Made by a program: the position numbers and the translations under genes
Notes under the pieces: model-generated
Databases searched by the model: none
What the model saw: the letters and a program-made list of their open reading frames with translations, nothing else
What the model was told of the DNA's origin: nothing
Source of the DNA: Bradyrhizobium murdochi
GTDB taxonomy: Bacteria > Pseudomonadota > Alphaproteobacteria > Rhizobiales > Xanthobacteraceae
Reading direction: 5' to 3'
Length of the DNA: 64,000 nucleotides
NCBI RefSeq assembly: GCF_000472965.1
Contig: NZ_AXAU01000020.1
Location: forward strand, 1-64,000
Shown here: piece by piece, positions 16,025-24,715 of the stretch
Layout: each line of letters opens with the position of its first letter
Numbering within the stretch: position 1 is the first letter of the stretch

Positions 16025-16717
16025 TCACCGAACAATAGCAATGCGTGCCTGCAGGCGCCGGACGCCGTAGGACGCGACACAGGAAATCACGAAATAGACC
16101 GCGGCCGCGAACAGATACATCTCGACCAGCCGGCCGTCGCGCTGCGCCACCTTGCTGGCGGCACCCAGGAAATCCGGGATCGACAGCACATAGACCAGCG
16201 AAGTGTCCTGGAACAGCACGATGGTTTGCGTCAGCAGCACCGGCAGCATGTTCCGGAAGGCCTGCGGCAGCACGATGTAGCGCATGGACTGGCTGTAAGT
16301 CAGGCCGAGCGCGCTCGCCGCTGCCGGCTGCCCTTTGGAAATCGACTGGATGCCGGCGCGCATGATCTCGGAGAAATACGCCGCCTCGAACATGATGAAG
16401 GTGACGAGAGACGAGGTGAACGCGCCAACGCGAATGGGGCGTGATGCGCCGGTCAGCCACTGGCCGATATAAGGCACCAGGAAGTAGAACCAGAAGATCA
16501 CCAGCACCAGCGGCAGCGAGCGCATGAAGTCGACATAGAGCCCGGCGACGCGGCCGAGCAACCTGTAGCCGGACAGCCGCATCAGCGCGATCAGCGTACC
16601 GAAGATCAGGCCGCCCAGCGCCGACAACCCTGTCAGCATCAGCGTAAAACTCATGCCGTCGAGGAACAGGTAGGGCAGCGAGCGGCGGATGACATCGAAA
16701 TCGAGATTGTCGAACAT
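16025..16717 (-). CDS. gltK: Polar amino acid ABC transporter permease, GltK type, 230 aa
   Basis: An inner-membrane permease with about five hydrophobic segments. The cytoplasmic EAA loop is visible as 'EIMRAGIQSISKGQPAAASALGL', which contacts the ATPase. The ATG at 16717 (MFDNLDFDVIRRSLPYLF) is chosen; it lies two bases after the gltJ stop. A longer open frame reaching 17254 overlaps gltJ in another frame and is not coding. It works as a heterodimer with GltJ. Confidence 0.9.
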   Translation of the reverse strand: MFDNLDFDVIRRSLPYLFLDGMSFTLMLTGLSALGGLIFGTLIALMRLSGYRLLGRVAGLYVDFMRSLPLVLVIFWFYFLVPYIGQWLTGASRPIRVGAFTSSLVTFIMFEAAYFSEIMRAGIQSISKGQPAAASALGLTYSQSMRYIVLPQAFRNMLPVLLTQTIVLFQDTSLVYVLSIPDFLGAASKVAQRDGRLVEMYLFAAAVYFVISCVASYGVRRLQARIAIVR

Positions 16718-16719
16718 CG

Positions 16720-17451
16720 CTATTTCCCCGTGATATAGCCGGGGATCGCCAGGCTGCGTTCGAGGAAGCGCATGCCGGTGACGACGACGATGTTGATCGC
16801 GAGATACATCACGGTCGCGGCGGTGAAGGCCTCGAACACCTGGAACGAGAATTCCTGCATCGCCCGCGCCTGACCGGTCAGTTCGATCAGGCCGATGGTG
16901 ATCGCGACGGACGTATTCTTGATGGTGTTGAGGAATTCGGACGTGAGGGGCGGCAAGATGATGCGGAACGCCATCGGCAGCAGCACGTAGCGGTAGCCCT
17001 GCGCCGTCGTCAGCCCGAGGGCGGTCGCGGCATTCTTCTGTCCGCGCGGCAGCGAGCCAATGCCGGCGGCAAGCTGCACCGCGACACGCGCCGACATGAA
17101 TAGTCCGACGCCGATCGCCGCCGTCCAGAACGGCGCATTGGGAAGCTGCTTCAGCCAGAGCCCGGCGGCGCGCGGCAGCAGTTCCGGCAACACGAAGAAC
17201 CAGAGAAAGAGCTGCACCAGCAGCGGCATGTTGCGGAAGAATTCGACATAGCAAAAGCCGATCCAGGACGCGGTTCTCGACGGCAGCGAGCGCAGGATGC
17301 CGATGATCGTGCCGAAAATCAGCGCGATGACCCAGGCCAGCAGAGCCGTCTTGATGGTCAGCAGCAGTCCCGCCACCAGCATGTCGAGATAGGTGCCGGC
17401 CCCTGTCGGGTTCGGCTCGAAGAAGATGTGCCAGTTCCAGTTATAGTTCAC
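16720..17451 (-). CDS. gltJ: Polar amino acid ABC transporter permease, GltJ type, 243 aa
   Basis: This second permease has the EAA loop 'AAGIGSLPRGQKNAATALGLTTAQGY' and hydrophobic segments near residues 22-50, 70-90, 105-125 and 200-225. The opening 'NYNWNWHIFFEP' is typical of GltJ. The start is GTG at 17451 with AAGGTG upstream. It is the first permease of the operon and lies 227 bases from gltI, with a strong hairpin and a dispersed repeat in between. Confidence 0.9.
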   Translation of the reverse strand: MNYNWNWHIFFEPNPTGAGTYLDMLVAGLLLTIKTALLAWVIALIFGTIIGILRSLPSRTASWIGFCYVEFFRNMPLLVQLFLWFFVLPELLPRAAGLWLKQLPNAPFWTAAIGVGLFMSARVAVQLAAGIGSLPRGQKNAATALGLTTAQGYRYVLLPMAFRIILPPLTSEFLNTIKNTSVAITIGLIELTGQARAMQEFSFQVFEAFTAATVMYLAINIVVVTGMRFLERSLAIPGYITGK

Positions 17452-17510
17452 GCTGCACCTTGTCCCCGAAAGTGCCGGTAAAGCTCTTCGTTATGACTGC
17501 GTATGCAAAT

Positions 17511-17545
17511 GTCCGGCCATTCTTTCTTTCAAAAAATGGCCGGAC
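17511..17545. repeat. Perfect 11-bp hairpin between gltI and gltJ
   Basis: GTCCGGCCATT at 17511-17521 pairs with AATGGCCGGAC at 17535-17545 across a 13-base loop. It lies between the binding-protein gene and the first permease gene. Such stem-loops commonly protect or partly terminate the upstream mRNA, giving an excess of binding protein over membrane subunits. No long T-run follows on the minus strand, so RNA stabilisation is more likely than full termination. Confidence 0.65.
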
Positions 17546-17560
17546 TTGCCGGTTGGAAGC

Positions 17561-17668
17561 CCCTCATCCTGAGGAGCCGCGCATTGCGCGGCGTCTCGAA
17601 GGATGAAGGCCCAACTGGGGCCTCATGGGTTCGAGACGGCGCTGGCGCGCCTCCTCACCATGAGGGTC
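17561..17668. repeat. Palindromic intergenic repeat inside the glt operon
   Basis: CCTCATCCTGAGGAG and its counterpart CTCCTCACCATGAGG form the ends, and GGCGTCTCGAAGG pairs roughly with GGTTCGAGACGGCG inside. The central GGCCC/GGGCC arms make it a long hairpin. It does not overlap coding sequence. Confidence 0.65.
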
Positions 17669-17678
17669 AACGTATCAC

Positions 17679-18590
17679 TTACTTATACGAATCCGGATCC
17701 GGCGAGTCCGACGGCTTGGCGAATTCGTTCTTCAGCTCGGCGCTGATCGGCGTGTTGAGGTTCAGCCCCTTGGGCGGGATCTTCTGCGTGAACCACTTGT
17801 CGTAGATCTTCTGGCCCTCGCCGCCGGTATAGAGCGCCGCCGTCGCCGCGTCGACCACCTTCTTGAAGGCCGGATCGTCCTTGCGCAGCATGATGCCGTA
17901 GGGCTCGGGCTTGGAGAACGCATCCTTGGAGATGACGTAATCGCCCGGCGCCTTCGAGCCGGCAACCAGGCTCGCGAGCAGGATGTCGTCCATCACGAAG
18001 GCCACGGCGCGATCGGTCTCGACCATCAGGAATGCCTCGGCGTGATCCTTCGCCGGGATGATGTTGATGTTGAGGTTGCGCGCCGCATTGGCTTCGGTGA
18101 GCTGCTTGATGTTGGTGGTGCCAGCGGTCGAGACCACCGGCTTGCCCTTCAGATCATCGATCGAATTGATCTTGCTCGCCTTCTTGGTGACGTAGCGGCT
18201 GGCGGTCAGGAAGTGGGTATTGGTGTAGGAAATCTGCTTCTGGCGCTCGACATTGTTCGTGGTCGAGCCGCATTCGAGATCGATCGTGCCGTTGGCCAGC
18301 AGCGGGATGCGGGTCGACGACGTCACCGGGTTGAGCTTGACCTCGAGCTTGTCGAGCTTGAGCTCCTTCTTCACGGCATCGACGATCTTGTAGCAGATGT
18401 CCATGGCGTAGCCGATCGGCTTCTGGTTGTCGTCGAGATAGGAGAACGGGATCGACGAGTCGCGGTAGCCGAGCGTGATGGCGCCGGTATCCTTGATGTT
18501 CTTCAGCGTCCCGGTGAGCTCCTGGGCCGCTGCCGGTCCGGCGCACAACGCACCCGCGACCAGACAGCCGATAATATGACGGTGTTTCAC
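17679..18590 (-). CDS. gltI: Amino acid ABC transporter substrate-binding protein, GltI type, 303 aa
   Basis: A periplasmic family 3 solute-binding protein. The start is GTG 18590, giving 'VKHRHIIGCLVAGALCAGPAAAQ' as signal peptide, with GGAGGGAG upstream. A longer frame to 18632 lacks a binding site. Ligand-pocket features include 'ITLGYRDSSIPFSYLDDNQKPIGYAMD' and 'TIDLECGSTTNNVERQKQISYTNTHF', as in glutamate/aspartate-binding proteins. It lies 43 bases after the lysR stop and is probably transcribed with it. Strict ligand preference is unknown. Confidence 0.9.
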   Translation of the reverse strand: MKHRHIIGCLVAGALCAGPAAAQELTGTLKNIKDTGAITLGYRDSSIPFSYLDDNQKPIGYAMDICYKIVDAVKKELKLDKLEVKLNPVTSSTRIPLLANGTIDLECGSTTNNVERQKQISYTNTHFLTASRYVTKKASKINSIDDLKGKPVVSTAGTTNIKQLTEANAARNLNINIIPAKDHAEAFLMVETDRAVAFVMDDILLASLVAGSKAPGDYVISKDAFSKPEPYGIMLRKDDPAFKKVVDAATAALYTGGEGQKIYDKWFTQKIPPKGLNLNTPISAELKNEFAKPSDSPDPDSYK

Positions 18591-18633
18591 GTAACTTCTC
18601 CCTCCAAAGGTTTCAGATGATTGCTCATCCACC

Positions 18634-19626
18634 CTAACTCAGCAACTTGCCGGGCCGTTTGGCCGGCGGTCTCGAACCTGTCTTGGCAAGATCCTTGGCA
18701 AGACCCTTGGCAAGACCGCCTCCGGCGTGCCCGGCACTATGCCTGCACAATTCGGACCAAAACAGATTTAGCGCCCGTTGGCCATCATGCATTCGGCCCC
18801 TGAATGCGACTAAAGACAAAGGCAACGCCCATTTGTCGCCGCCGATTTGGACCAGCCGCTTCCGGCCGGAAGCCGCCACGGTGCCCTCCGTTAACCAAGC
18901 CACGCCGCGTCCGCTGAGCGCCATCCCGCACAGCACGTCCGACATGTCGCTTTCAATGACCCGCACACCGAAAATGGGGGCGGTCTCCAGGATGAGATCG
19001 ACCAGCCGGGCGAAATAGACGCCGGGCGAATACATCAAAAGGGGGACCGGATGCGACGCCCGGCCGGGTAGCGACGCGCCGCCCTTCGCCACCAGCGCCT
19101 CGCTGGCGTAGGGCCGCAGGAACTCGGTGCCGAGCGTGACGCGTTCGTAGCGGTCCGGATCGAGGTGGATCGGCTGCTGGGCGTGGTGGTAACAGATCAT
19201 CAGATCGACGTTGTCGGAGACGAGCGAGGTGACGAGATCGTGGATGTTGCCGACCACCACCGAGCAGCTCAAGCGCCGCTCCTGTGACCAGGACTGCCAC
19301 CAATGCGGCAGCCGGGCGGTGGCCATCGCGAACGGCAGGGCGATGCGGATATGTTCGTTGCGGCGAAGCGGCTTGCCGCCAAGCTCGACGCGGCTGTCGA
19401 GCATCTGCCGCAGCAACTCGCCGGCATGCTCGCGAAAGCGCTCGCCCTGCGGCGTGAGCTGCGTCGGGTACACGCTGCGGTCGATCAGGTCGAAACCGAG
19501 CCAGGCTTCGAGCGATTTGATCCGTCGGCTGAACGCAGCTTGGGACGTGTTTCGTTTCTCGGCGGCGCGGGTGAAATTGCCGGTCTCGGCCACCATCAGG
19601 AAATCCTGAAGCCAGCGAAGCTCCAT
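18634..19626 (-). CDS. LysR-family regulator with repeat-bearing C-terminal tail, 330 aa
   Basis: The winged helix-turn-helix is at residues 1-60 ('MELRWLQDFLMVAETGNFTRAAEKRNTSQAAFSRRIKSLE'), followed by a LysR substrate-binding domain. The ATG at 19626 is the normal family start. The last 25 residues (about 305-330) are a basic tail containing GLAK-GLAK-DLAK, coded by three tandem 12-base units at 18682-18717. This tail is outside the usual LysR length. It lies directly upstream of gltI on the same strand and divergent from a dadA-like gene. It probably regulates both through the two palindromes at 19790 and 19923. Confidence 0.88.
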   Translation of the reverse strand: MELRWLQDFLMVAETGNFTRAAEKRNTSQAAFSRRIKSLEAWLGFDLIDRSVYPTQLTPQGERFREHAGELLRQMLDSRVELGGKPLRRNEHIRIALPFAMATARLPHWWQSWSQERRLSCSVVVGNIHDLVTSLVSDNVDLMICYHHAQQPIHLDPDRYERVTLGTEFLRPYASEALVAKGGASLPGRASHPVPLLMYSPGVYFARLVDLILETAPIFGVRVIESDMSDVLCGMALSGRGVAWLTEGTVAASGRKRLVQIGGDKWALPLSLVAFRGRMHDGQRALNLFWSELCRHSAGHAGGGLAKGLAKDLAKTGSRPPAKRPGKLLS

Positions 19627-19789
19627 CAAAGCCCCCGAATTGCAGGCGATAGCCGCGCCGCCACGACGGCCGCCACGATAGCCGTTCCGGGGCAACGCAT
19701 GGCTGCGGAGGCCAACCGGCGCCGGTTCTCGATAGCAAATGTGAAGCTCCATGCCGGCAAACGTAGCGGGTCGCCACGCGGGCTGACCA

Positions 19790-19804
19790 ATGCAAGCTTT
19801 GCAT
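19790..19804. promoter_or_regulatory. Candidate LysR operator, palindrome 1
   Basis: ATGCAAGCTTTGCAT is a 15-base inverted repeat with the T-N11-A spacing expected for LysR-type regulators. It lies 164 bases upstream of the lysR start, in a 428-base non-coding gap. It matches palindrome 2 at all but the two central variable bases. Confidence 0.55.
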
Positions 19805-19922
19805 CGCGTCCACCCGCCTCCGCTTTTGCGGCAGTCCCCGTCAATTCTAGCCCGCTCATCTCAGCCGTTCCGCATTCGCCCATGATCGCATCTTCCTTAG
19901 CCTGCCACGCCTTCGGCGGCTT

Positions 19923-19937
19923 ATGCAAATTTTGCAT
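19923..19937. promoter_or_regulatory. Candidate LysR operator, palindrome 2
   Basis: ATGCAAATTTTGCAT has arms ATGCAAA and TTTGCAT and the same T-N11-A frame as palindrome 1, 133 bases away. It is 118 bases upstream of the dadA-like start, suited to activation or looping between two sites. Other regulators that read palindromes cannot be excluded. The remainder of 19627-20054 shows no gene. Confidence 0.55.
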
Positions 19938-20054
19938 CATGCAGACTTGGCCTCAATGGCGGCGTTGGGCGGCCTTAAACCTGGTGGGCAGCAACCCTTA
20001 GTCCGATCGATTCTCGCGCTCGATCGGGCGGTCACCAGGATTGAGACCTTCGAA

Positions 20055-21314
20055 ATGAAAATCTGCGTACTGGGCGCCGGCGTCATCGGACTGACGACCG
20101 CATGGTGCCTTACTGAGGCCGGGCACGACGTCATCATCGTCGACCGGCATGCCTCCACCGCGAAAGACGCCAGCGCCGCCAATGGCGGCCAGCTCTCCTA
20201 CGCGTTCGTGGCGCCGCTGGCGTCTCCGGCAACACTCAAAAAGCTGCCGTCGCTGCTGCTGTCGCCGGATTCGCCGATGCGCATCCGCGCCGGCCTCGAT
20301 CCGGCCTTGATTTCCTGGGGCGCGCGGTTCCTGCTCGCCTGCCGGCCGGCAGCCGTGCGCGAGACCATTGCAGCGCAACTTGCGCTCGCCGCCTTGAGCC
20401 GGAGCGAACTGGCGCGGCTGACGCAAAGCCTAATGCTCTCATTCGGATTGCGAACGGCCGGCAAGCTGGTGGTGTTCCGAAGCCGGAACGAGTTCGATGT
20501 GGCGCGACGCGCGATCACCACGAAAGCCGGCGAGGACGGCCAACAGGTGTTGACGCCGGCGGAGTGCCTGGCGCTGGAGCCTGCGCTCAGACTTGACGCG
20601 CACGAATTCGCGGGCGGCATCTTCACGGCCTCCGAGCAGGTCGGAGATTGCGCAGCCTTTTGCGCAGGACTGACGTTCCGCCTGCGACAGCAACGCAACG
20701 TCGAATGGGTACTCGGTACCGAAGTTGCCGGGCCGGTCCGTTCGGGCGGCCGGCTGGTCGCCGTCGACACCGGCAAGGGACATGTGCAGGCGGACCATTT
20801 CGTTTTGTGCATGGGCGCGGCATCGGGCGCTTTTGCGAAAGCGTGCGGATTCTACCTGCCGATCTATCCGCTCAAAGGCTACAGCATCACGCTTTCACCG
20901 GCACCGGCGGCGCGCCTTCTTCGGCACAGCGTCACGGATATGGAACGCAAGCTGGTGTTGGCGCCGCTCGCGCGCGACGGGCGCACGGCCATACGGGTTG
21001 CCGGCATCGCCGATCTCGAAAGCGACACCACGATCGATGCAGGACGCGTCGAAGTCCTGCGCCGCGCCTCCACCGAGCTGCTTGGGATCGACGCAGCCGG
21101 CGACATCGAGCCCTGGTGCGGGCTTCGTCCGATGACGCCCGATAGCCGGCCGATCATCGGCTGGTCGCCGCTTGACGGCCTCTTCATCAACTCAGGACAC
21201 GGTATGCTCGGCTGGACGCTGGCGTGCGGCAGCGCGCGGCTGACGGCGGACTTGATCGGTTGCAAGCCATCGGTCACCGCGACCGGAGCGTTTGCCCTGC
21301 GCCGCGCTGCCTAA
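20055..21314 (+). CDS. dadA: DadA-like D-amino-acid dehydrogenase (FAD), 419 aa
   Basis: An FAD-dependent oxidoreductase of the DAO superfamily that deaminates D-amino acids to oxo acids. The dinucleotide motif is 'MKICVLGAGVIGLTTAWCL...VIIVDRH', followed by 'ASAANGGQLSYAFVAPLASP', close to DadA's 'ANGGQLS' signature. The C-terminus has 'GLRPMTPDSRPIIGWSPLDGLFINSGHGMLGWTLACGSARLTADLI', also canonical. The ATG at 20055 places the glycine motif at the N-terminus. It faces away from lysR and the glt importer. Gene context (transaminase plus importer) supports D-amino-acid use. Confidence 0.87.
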   Translation: MKICVLGAGVIGLTTAWCLTEAGHDVIIVDRHASTAKDASAANGGQLSYAFVAPLASPATLKKLPSLLLSPDSPMRIRAGLDPALISWGARFLLACRPAAVRETIAAQLALAALSRSELARLTQSLMLSFGLRTAGKLVVFRSRNEFDVARRAITTKAGEDGQQVLTPAECLALEPALRLDAHEFAGGIFTASEQVGDCAAFCAGLTFRLRQQRNVEWVLGTEVAGPVRSGGRLVAVDTGKGHVQADHFVLCMGAASGAFAKACGFYLPIYPLKGYSITLSPAPAARLLRHSVTDMERKLVLAPLARDGRTAIRVAGIADLESDTTIDAGRVEVLRRASTELLGIDAAGDIEPWCGLRPMTPDSRPIIGWSPLDGLFINSGHGMLGWTLACGSARLTADLIGCKPSVTATGAFALRRAA

Positions 21315-21583
21315 CGAGCGGTGACGTTGCGAACGAGTGGGCCGACAATCCAGGCTGGTTGTTATTGCCCGAATTCGCATGTGCGGCGGCAGCCAAATTC
21401 CGTCGTCCGGGATGCCGCGGCAGACCGATTGCCGCTGGCGTCATTTCCAGCTTGTTGCGACGCGGGCGGCGCGAGCCCCCAGCCGCCAACACGCTTTTCT
21501 TCCCCGGCGATTTCAGGGATGATCAAGCCCGGGAAGAAACAAGCGGCTCTCGTGTCAAGAGAAGCTGCAGGGGAGTGTTGCAT

Positions 21584-22552
21584 ATGTTCAGACGTAGCCA
21601 TTTGGCGACCGCTATTGCTGCCTTCATGCTGATATCCGCAGCCGCCGGCGCGCAAGAATATCCCACCAAGCCGATTACGCTGATCGTCCCGTGGCCGGCC
21701 GGCGGTTCGACCGACATCTCGATGCGCGCGATCGCCGAAAGCGCTTCCAAGGTGCTGGGACAGCCGATCGCGATCGACAACAAGGCTGGCGGTAGCGGCA
21801 CCGTCGGCCCGGCCACGATGGCGGCAGGCGCCAAGCCAGACGGCTACACCATCGCGCAGATTCCGATCACCGTGTTCCGCCTGCCCCTGATGCAGGAAGT
21901 CTCGTGGAATCCGGACAAGGACTTCACCTACATCGTCCACCTCACCGGCTACACGTTCGGCGTTACCACCAGCGCCGAGTCGCCCTTCAAGACGTGGAAG
22001 GACGTTGTCGACTACGCCAAGCAGAATCCCGGCAAGGTGACCTATGCGACGCCGGGCGCCGGCACATCGCTGCATATCGGCATGGAGCAGATCGCGTCCA
22101 TGGCCGGCATCAAGCTCACCCAGGTGCCTTTCAAGGGCGGCGCCGAAACCAACGCCGCGGTGCTCGGACAGCACACCATGCTGCAGGCGGATTCAACGGG
22201 ATGGCGACCGCTGGTCGACGCCGGCAAGCTGCGGCTTCTGATGGTGTGGACCTCGGCGCGCTCGCCGAATTATCCCGACGTGCCGACGTTGAAGGAGCTC
22301 GGCTATCCCATGGTCTATGACTCGCCATTCGGCATCGCCGGACCGAAAGGCATGGACCCGAAGATCGTCGCCAAGCTGCACGATGCCTTCAAGAAGGCAC
22401 TGGACGATCCGGCCGTGATCGCGACGCTGGCGAAATTCGACATGGTGCCCAGTTACAAGAGCACCGAGGACTACAAGAAGTTCGTCGTCGAGGTCACCGA
22501 GTCAGAGCGCAAGGTGGTCGAGAAGCTCGGTCTGGCGAAGAAGACGAACTAG
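21584..22552 (+). CDS. tctC: TTT-family (Bug/TctC) solute-binding protein, 322 aa
   Basis: A periplasmic receptor of a tripartite tricarboxylate transporter. The signal peptide covers about residues 1-22 (ending 'AAAGAQ-EYP'). The Bug signature 'YPTKPITLIVPWPAGGSTDI' follows, then 'PIAIDNKAGGSGTVGPATMAAGAKPDGYTIAQ' and 'TYATPGAGTSLHIGMEQIA'. The ATG at 21584 has GGGGAG upstream; the longer frame to 21224 overlaps dadA and is not coding. It is followed by genes for the small and large membrane subunits, so the transporter is complete. The ligand is probably a carboxylate. Confidence 0.92.
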   Translation: MFRRSHLATAIAAFMLISAAAGAQEYPTKPITLIVPWPAGGSTDISMRAIAESASKVLGQPIAIDNKAGGSGTVGPATMAAGAKPDGYTIAQIPITVFRLPLMQEVSWNPDKDFTYIVHLTGYTFGVTTSAESPFKTWKDVVDYAKQNPGKVTYATPGAGTSLHIGMEQIASMAGIKLTQVPFKGGAETNAAVLGQHTMLQADSTGWRPLVDAGKLRLLMVWTSARSPNYPDVPTLKELGYPMVYDSPFGIAGPKGMDPKIVAKLHDAFKKALDDPAVIATLAKFDMVPSYKSTEDYKKFVVEVTESERKVVEKLGLAKKTN

Positions 22553-22559
22553 CGTCGGC

Positions 22560-22700
22560 CGTGTCCCGGACGCGGCGCAGCGCTCTCGGCGCTGCTCCGC
22601 AGAGCCGGGACCAACTGCGCCCGCGAACACCACGCCCGTAAACATATGGGCCCCGGCTCTGCGGCGCACCACTTCGTGCTGCGCCGCGTCCGGGGAACGG
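22560..22700. repeat. Palindromic intergenic repeat between tctC and tctB
   Basis: GTCCCGGACGCGGCGCAGC near the left end is mirrored by GCTGCGCCGCGTCCGGGG at the right end, with an inner GCAGAGCCGGGAC and CCCCGGCTCTGC pair. The element occupies nearly all of the gap between two genes of one transporter operon. A weaker, degraded relative may lie near 29570-29660. Confidence 0.7.
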
Positions 22701-22713
22701 CTGAAAGAGACAG

Positions 22714-23199
22714 ATGAGCGACCAATCCAACGTCAAATTCCGCCTCAACAATTCCGAGCTGTGGGGCGGACTGATCGGGCTTGCGCTCGGCGGCTACGTT
22801 ATCTGGTCCGGGCTCAAGCTGAAGCTCGGCACCATCAACGATCCCGGCGCCGGCTTCGTGCTGTTCTATACCGGCATCCTGATGTGCCTGTTTGCTACCT
22901 CGATCATCATCGCCGCATTGACCGAGGGCGGGCCGACCTTTGGCTCGCGCTGGGTGAACACGCGCTGGACCAAGCCGCTGCTCGTCATCGTCTGCCTCGT
23001 CGCGTTTTCCTTCGCGCTCAACCCGCTCGGCTTCCTATTGTCCTCCATTCCGCTGATGTTGCTGCTGCTACGCGTGGTCGATCCGGTGAGCTGGTCGCTG
23101 GCCGTTCCGATTGCCGTGCTGGTTCCGCTGGGCATGTGGTGGATCCTCAAGCGCCTGCTCCTGATCCAGTTGCCATCAGGCATTTTCGAAATCGGTTGA
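22714..23199 (+). CDS. tctB: TTT small membrane subunit, TctB type, 161 aa
   Basis: A small membrane protein with four hydrophobic helices (about residues 17-33, 48-68, 88-106 and 115-145). The opening 'NNSELWGGLIGLALGGYVIWSGLKLKLG' and 'DPGAGFVLFYTGILM' are characteristic of TctB. It lies between the binding protein and TctA, seven bases before the latter. It is thought to assemble with TctA; its exact role is poorly known. Confidence 0.88.
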   Translation: MSDQSNVKFRLNNSELWGGLIGLALGGYVIWSGLKLKLGTINDPGAGFVLFYTGILMCLFATSIIIAALTEGGPTFGSRWVNTRWTKPLLVIVCLVAFSFALNPLGFLLSSIPLMLLLLRVVDPVSWSLAVPIAVLVPLGMWWILKRLLLIQLPSGIFEIG

Positions 23200-23206
23200 T
23201 CGCACC

Positions 23207-24715
23207 ATGGATACACTCGTCAATGTCGCCCATGGCTTCGGCGTCGCCCTTCAGCCCATCAATCTGATCTACTGCTTCATCGGCGTGTTCATCGGCACGC
23301 TGGTCGGCGTGCTGCCCGGCATCGGTCCGATCTCGGCGATGTCGCTGCTATTGCCGATCACGCTGTCGGGCACACCGGAGTCCGGCATCATCATGATGGC
23401 CGGCATCTATTACGGCTCGATGTATGGCGGCTCCACCACATCGATCCTGGTCAACATTCCCGGAGAGGCCGCTTCCGTCGTCACCTGTATCGATGGCCAT
23501 CAGATGGCTAAGAAGGGGCGCGCCGGTCCGGCGCTCGGCATCGCCGCGTTCGGCTCATTCTTCGCCGGCACCTTCGCGCTGATCGCGCTGATGCTGGTGG
23601 CGCCAAAGCTCGCCAGCGTCGCGATCGCGTTCGGACCGGCCGAATATTTCAGCCTGATGGTGCTCGGCCTCGTCGTCTTGACCTTCCTGACGCAGGGCTC
23701 GATGGCGAAGGCGCTGTTGATGGCCTGCATCGGCGTCGTGCTCGGCGTGGTCGGGCTCGACAGCATCACCGCGCAGCCGCGCCTGACCTTCGGCCGGGTG
23801 GAGTTGATCGACGGCATCGGCCTCGTACCTGTGGTGATGGGCCTGTTCGGCGTCGCCGAAGTACTGCTCAACACCGAGCAGGTCATCAAACGCGACATCA
23901 TCAACACCAAGATCACGCACCTGCTTCCGAGCAGGGAGGACTGGAAGGTCAGCACCGGCCCGATGTCGCGCGGAACGATCCTTGGATTTTTCCTGGGCAT
24001 TCTGCCCGGCGGCGGCGCGGTGATCTCCTCTTTCGCGTCCTATGCGCTCGAGAAGCGGCTGTCCAAAACGCCTGATAGGTTCGGCCATGGCGCGATCGAG
24101 GGCGTCGCAGGTCCCGAAGCCGCCAACAACGCGGCCGCCGGCGGCGCCTTCATTCCGCTGATGACGCTCGGCATTCCGCCGAATGTGGTGATGGCGCTGT
24201 TGCTCGGCGCCTTCATCATTCACGGCCTGCAGCCCGGCCCCCTGATGATCACGCAGAATCCCGGGCTGTTCTGGGGCATCGTCGCCAGCATGTATATCGG
24301 CAATCTGATGCTGCTCGTGCTCAACCTGCCGATGATCGGGATGTGGGTTCAGCTTCTCAAGCTGCCCTATAACGTCCTTTTCCCGCTGATCATCCTGTTC
24401 ACCATCATCGGCGTCTACTGCTCCAGCAACAACGTGTTCGACGTCCACGTGATGATAGCCTTCGGCGTGATCGGCTATTTCATGCGCAAGCTCGGTTACG
24501 AGCCGGCGCCGCTGGTGCTGGCCTTCGTGCTGGGGCCAATGCTGGAGAACAATCTGCGCAAGTCGCTGATCCTGTCGCAGGGCGATCTCATGACCTTCGT
24601 GGAACGGCCGATCTCGGCCGTCTGCCTGACGTTCGCCCTGGTGTTGCTCGTCGCGCCGCTGCTGCCGGCGCTGCGCAAGAAGCGCGAAATGGTCGCGCTG
24701 GACGAAGAGGTTTAG
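23207..24715 (+). CDS. tctA: TTT large membrane subunit, TctA type, 502 aa
   Basis: The polytopic channel subunit, with about twelve hydrophobic segments and an ion-coupled mechanism. Two inverted signature repeats are present: 'GTLVGVLPGIGPISAMSLLLP' near residues 26-46 and 'GFFLGILPGGGAVISSFASY' near 260-280. 'GSMYGGSTTSILVNIPGEAASVVT' is the classic TctA loop. Its TAG overlaps the convergent M20 gene's stop by four bases. With tctC and tctB it forms a full transport operon. Confidence 0.93.
   Translation: MDTLVNVAHGFGVALQPINLIYCFIGVFIGTLVGVLPGIGPISAMSLLLPITLSGTPESGIIMMAGIYYGSMYGGSTTSILVNIPGEAASVVTCIDGHQMAKKGRAGPALGIAAFGSFFAGTFALIALMLVAPKLASVAIAFGPAEYFSLMVLGLVVLTFLTQGSMAKALLMACIGVVLGVVGLDSITAQPRLTFGRVELIDGIGLVPVVMGLFGVAEVLLNTEQVIKRDIINTKITHLLPSREDWKVSTGPMSRGTILGFFLGILPGGGAVISSFASYALEKRLSKTPDRFGHGAIEGVAGPEAANNAAAGGAFIPLMTLGIPPNVVMALLLGAFIIHGLQPGPLMITQNPGLFWGIVASMYIGNLMLLVLNLPMIGMWVQLLKLPYNVLFPLIILFTIIGVYCSSNNVFDVHVMIAFGVIGYFMRKLGYEPAPLVLAFVLGPMLENNLRKSLILSQGDLMTFVERPISAVCLTFALVLLVAPLLPALRKKREMVALDEEV

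Noticed and set aside
16718..17254. N-terminal extension of the GltK frame
   Set aside because: It overlaps gltJ in another frame; the true GltK start is the ATG at 16717, two bases after the gltJ stop.
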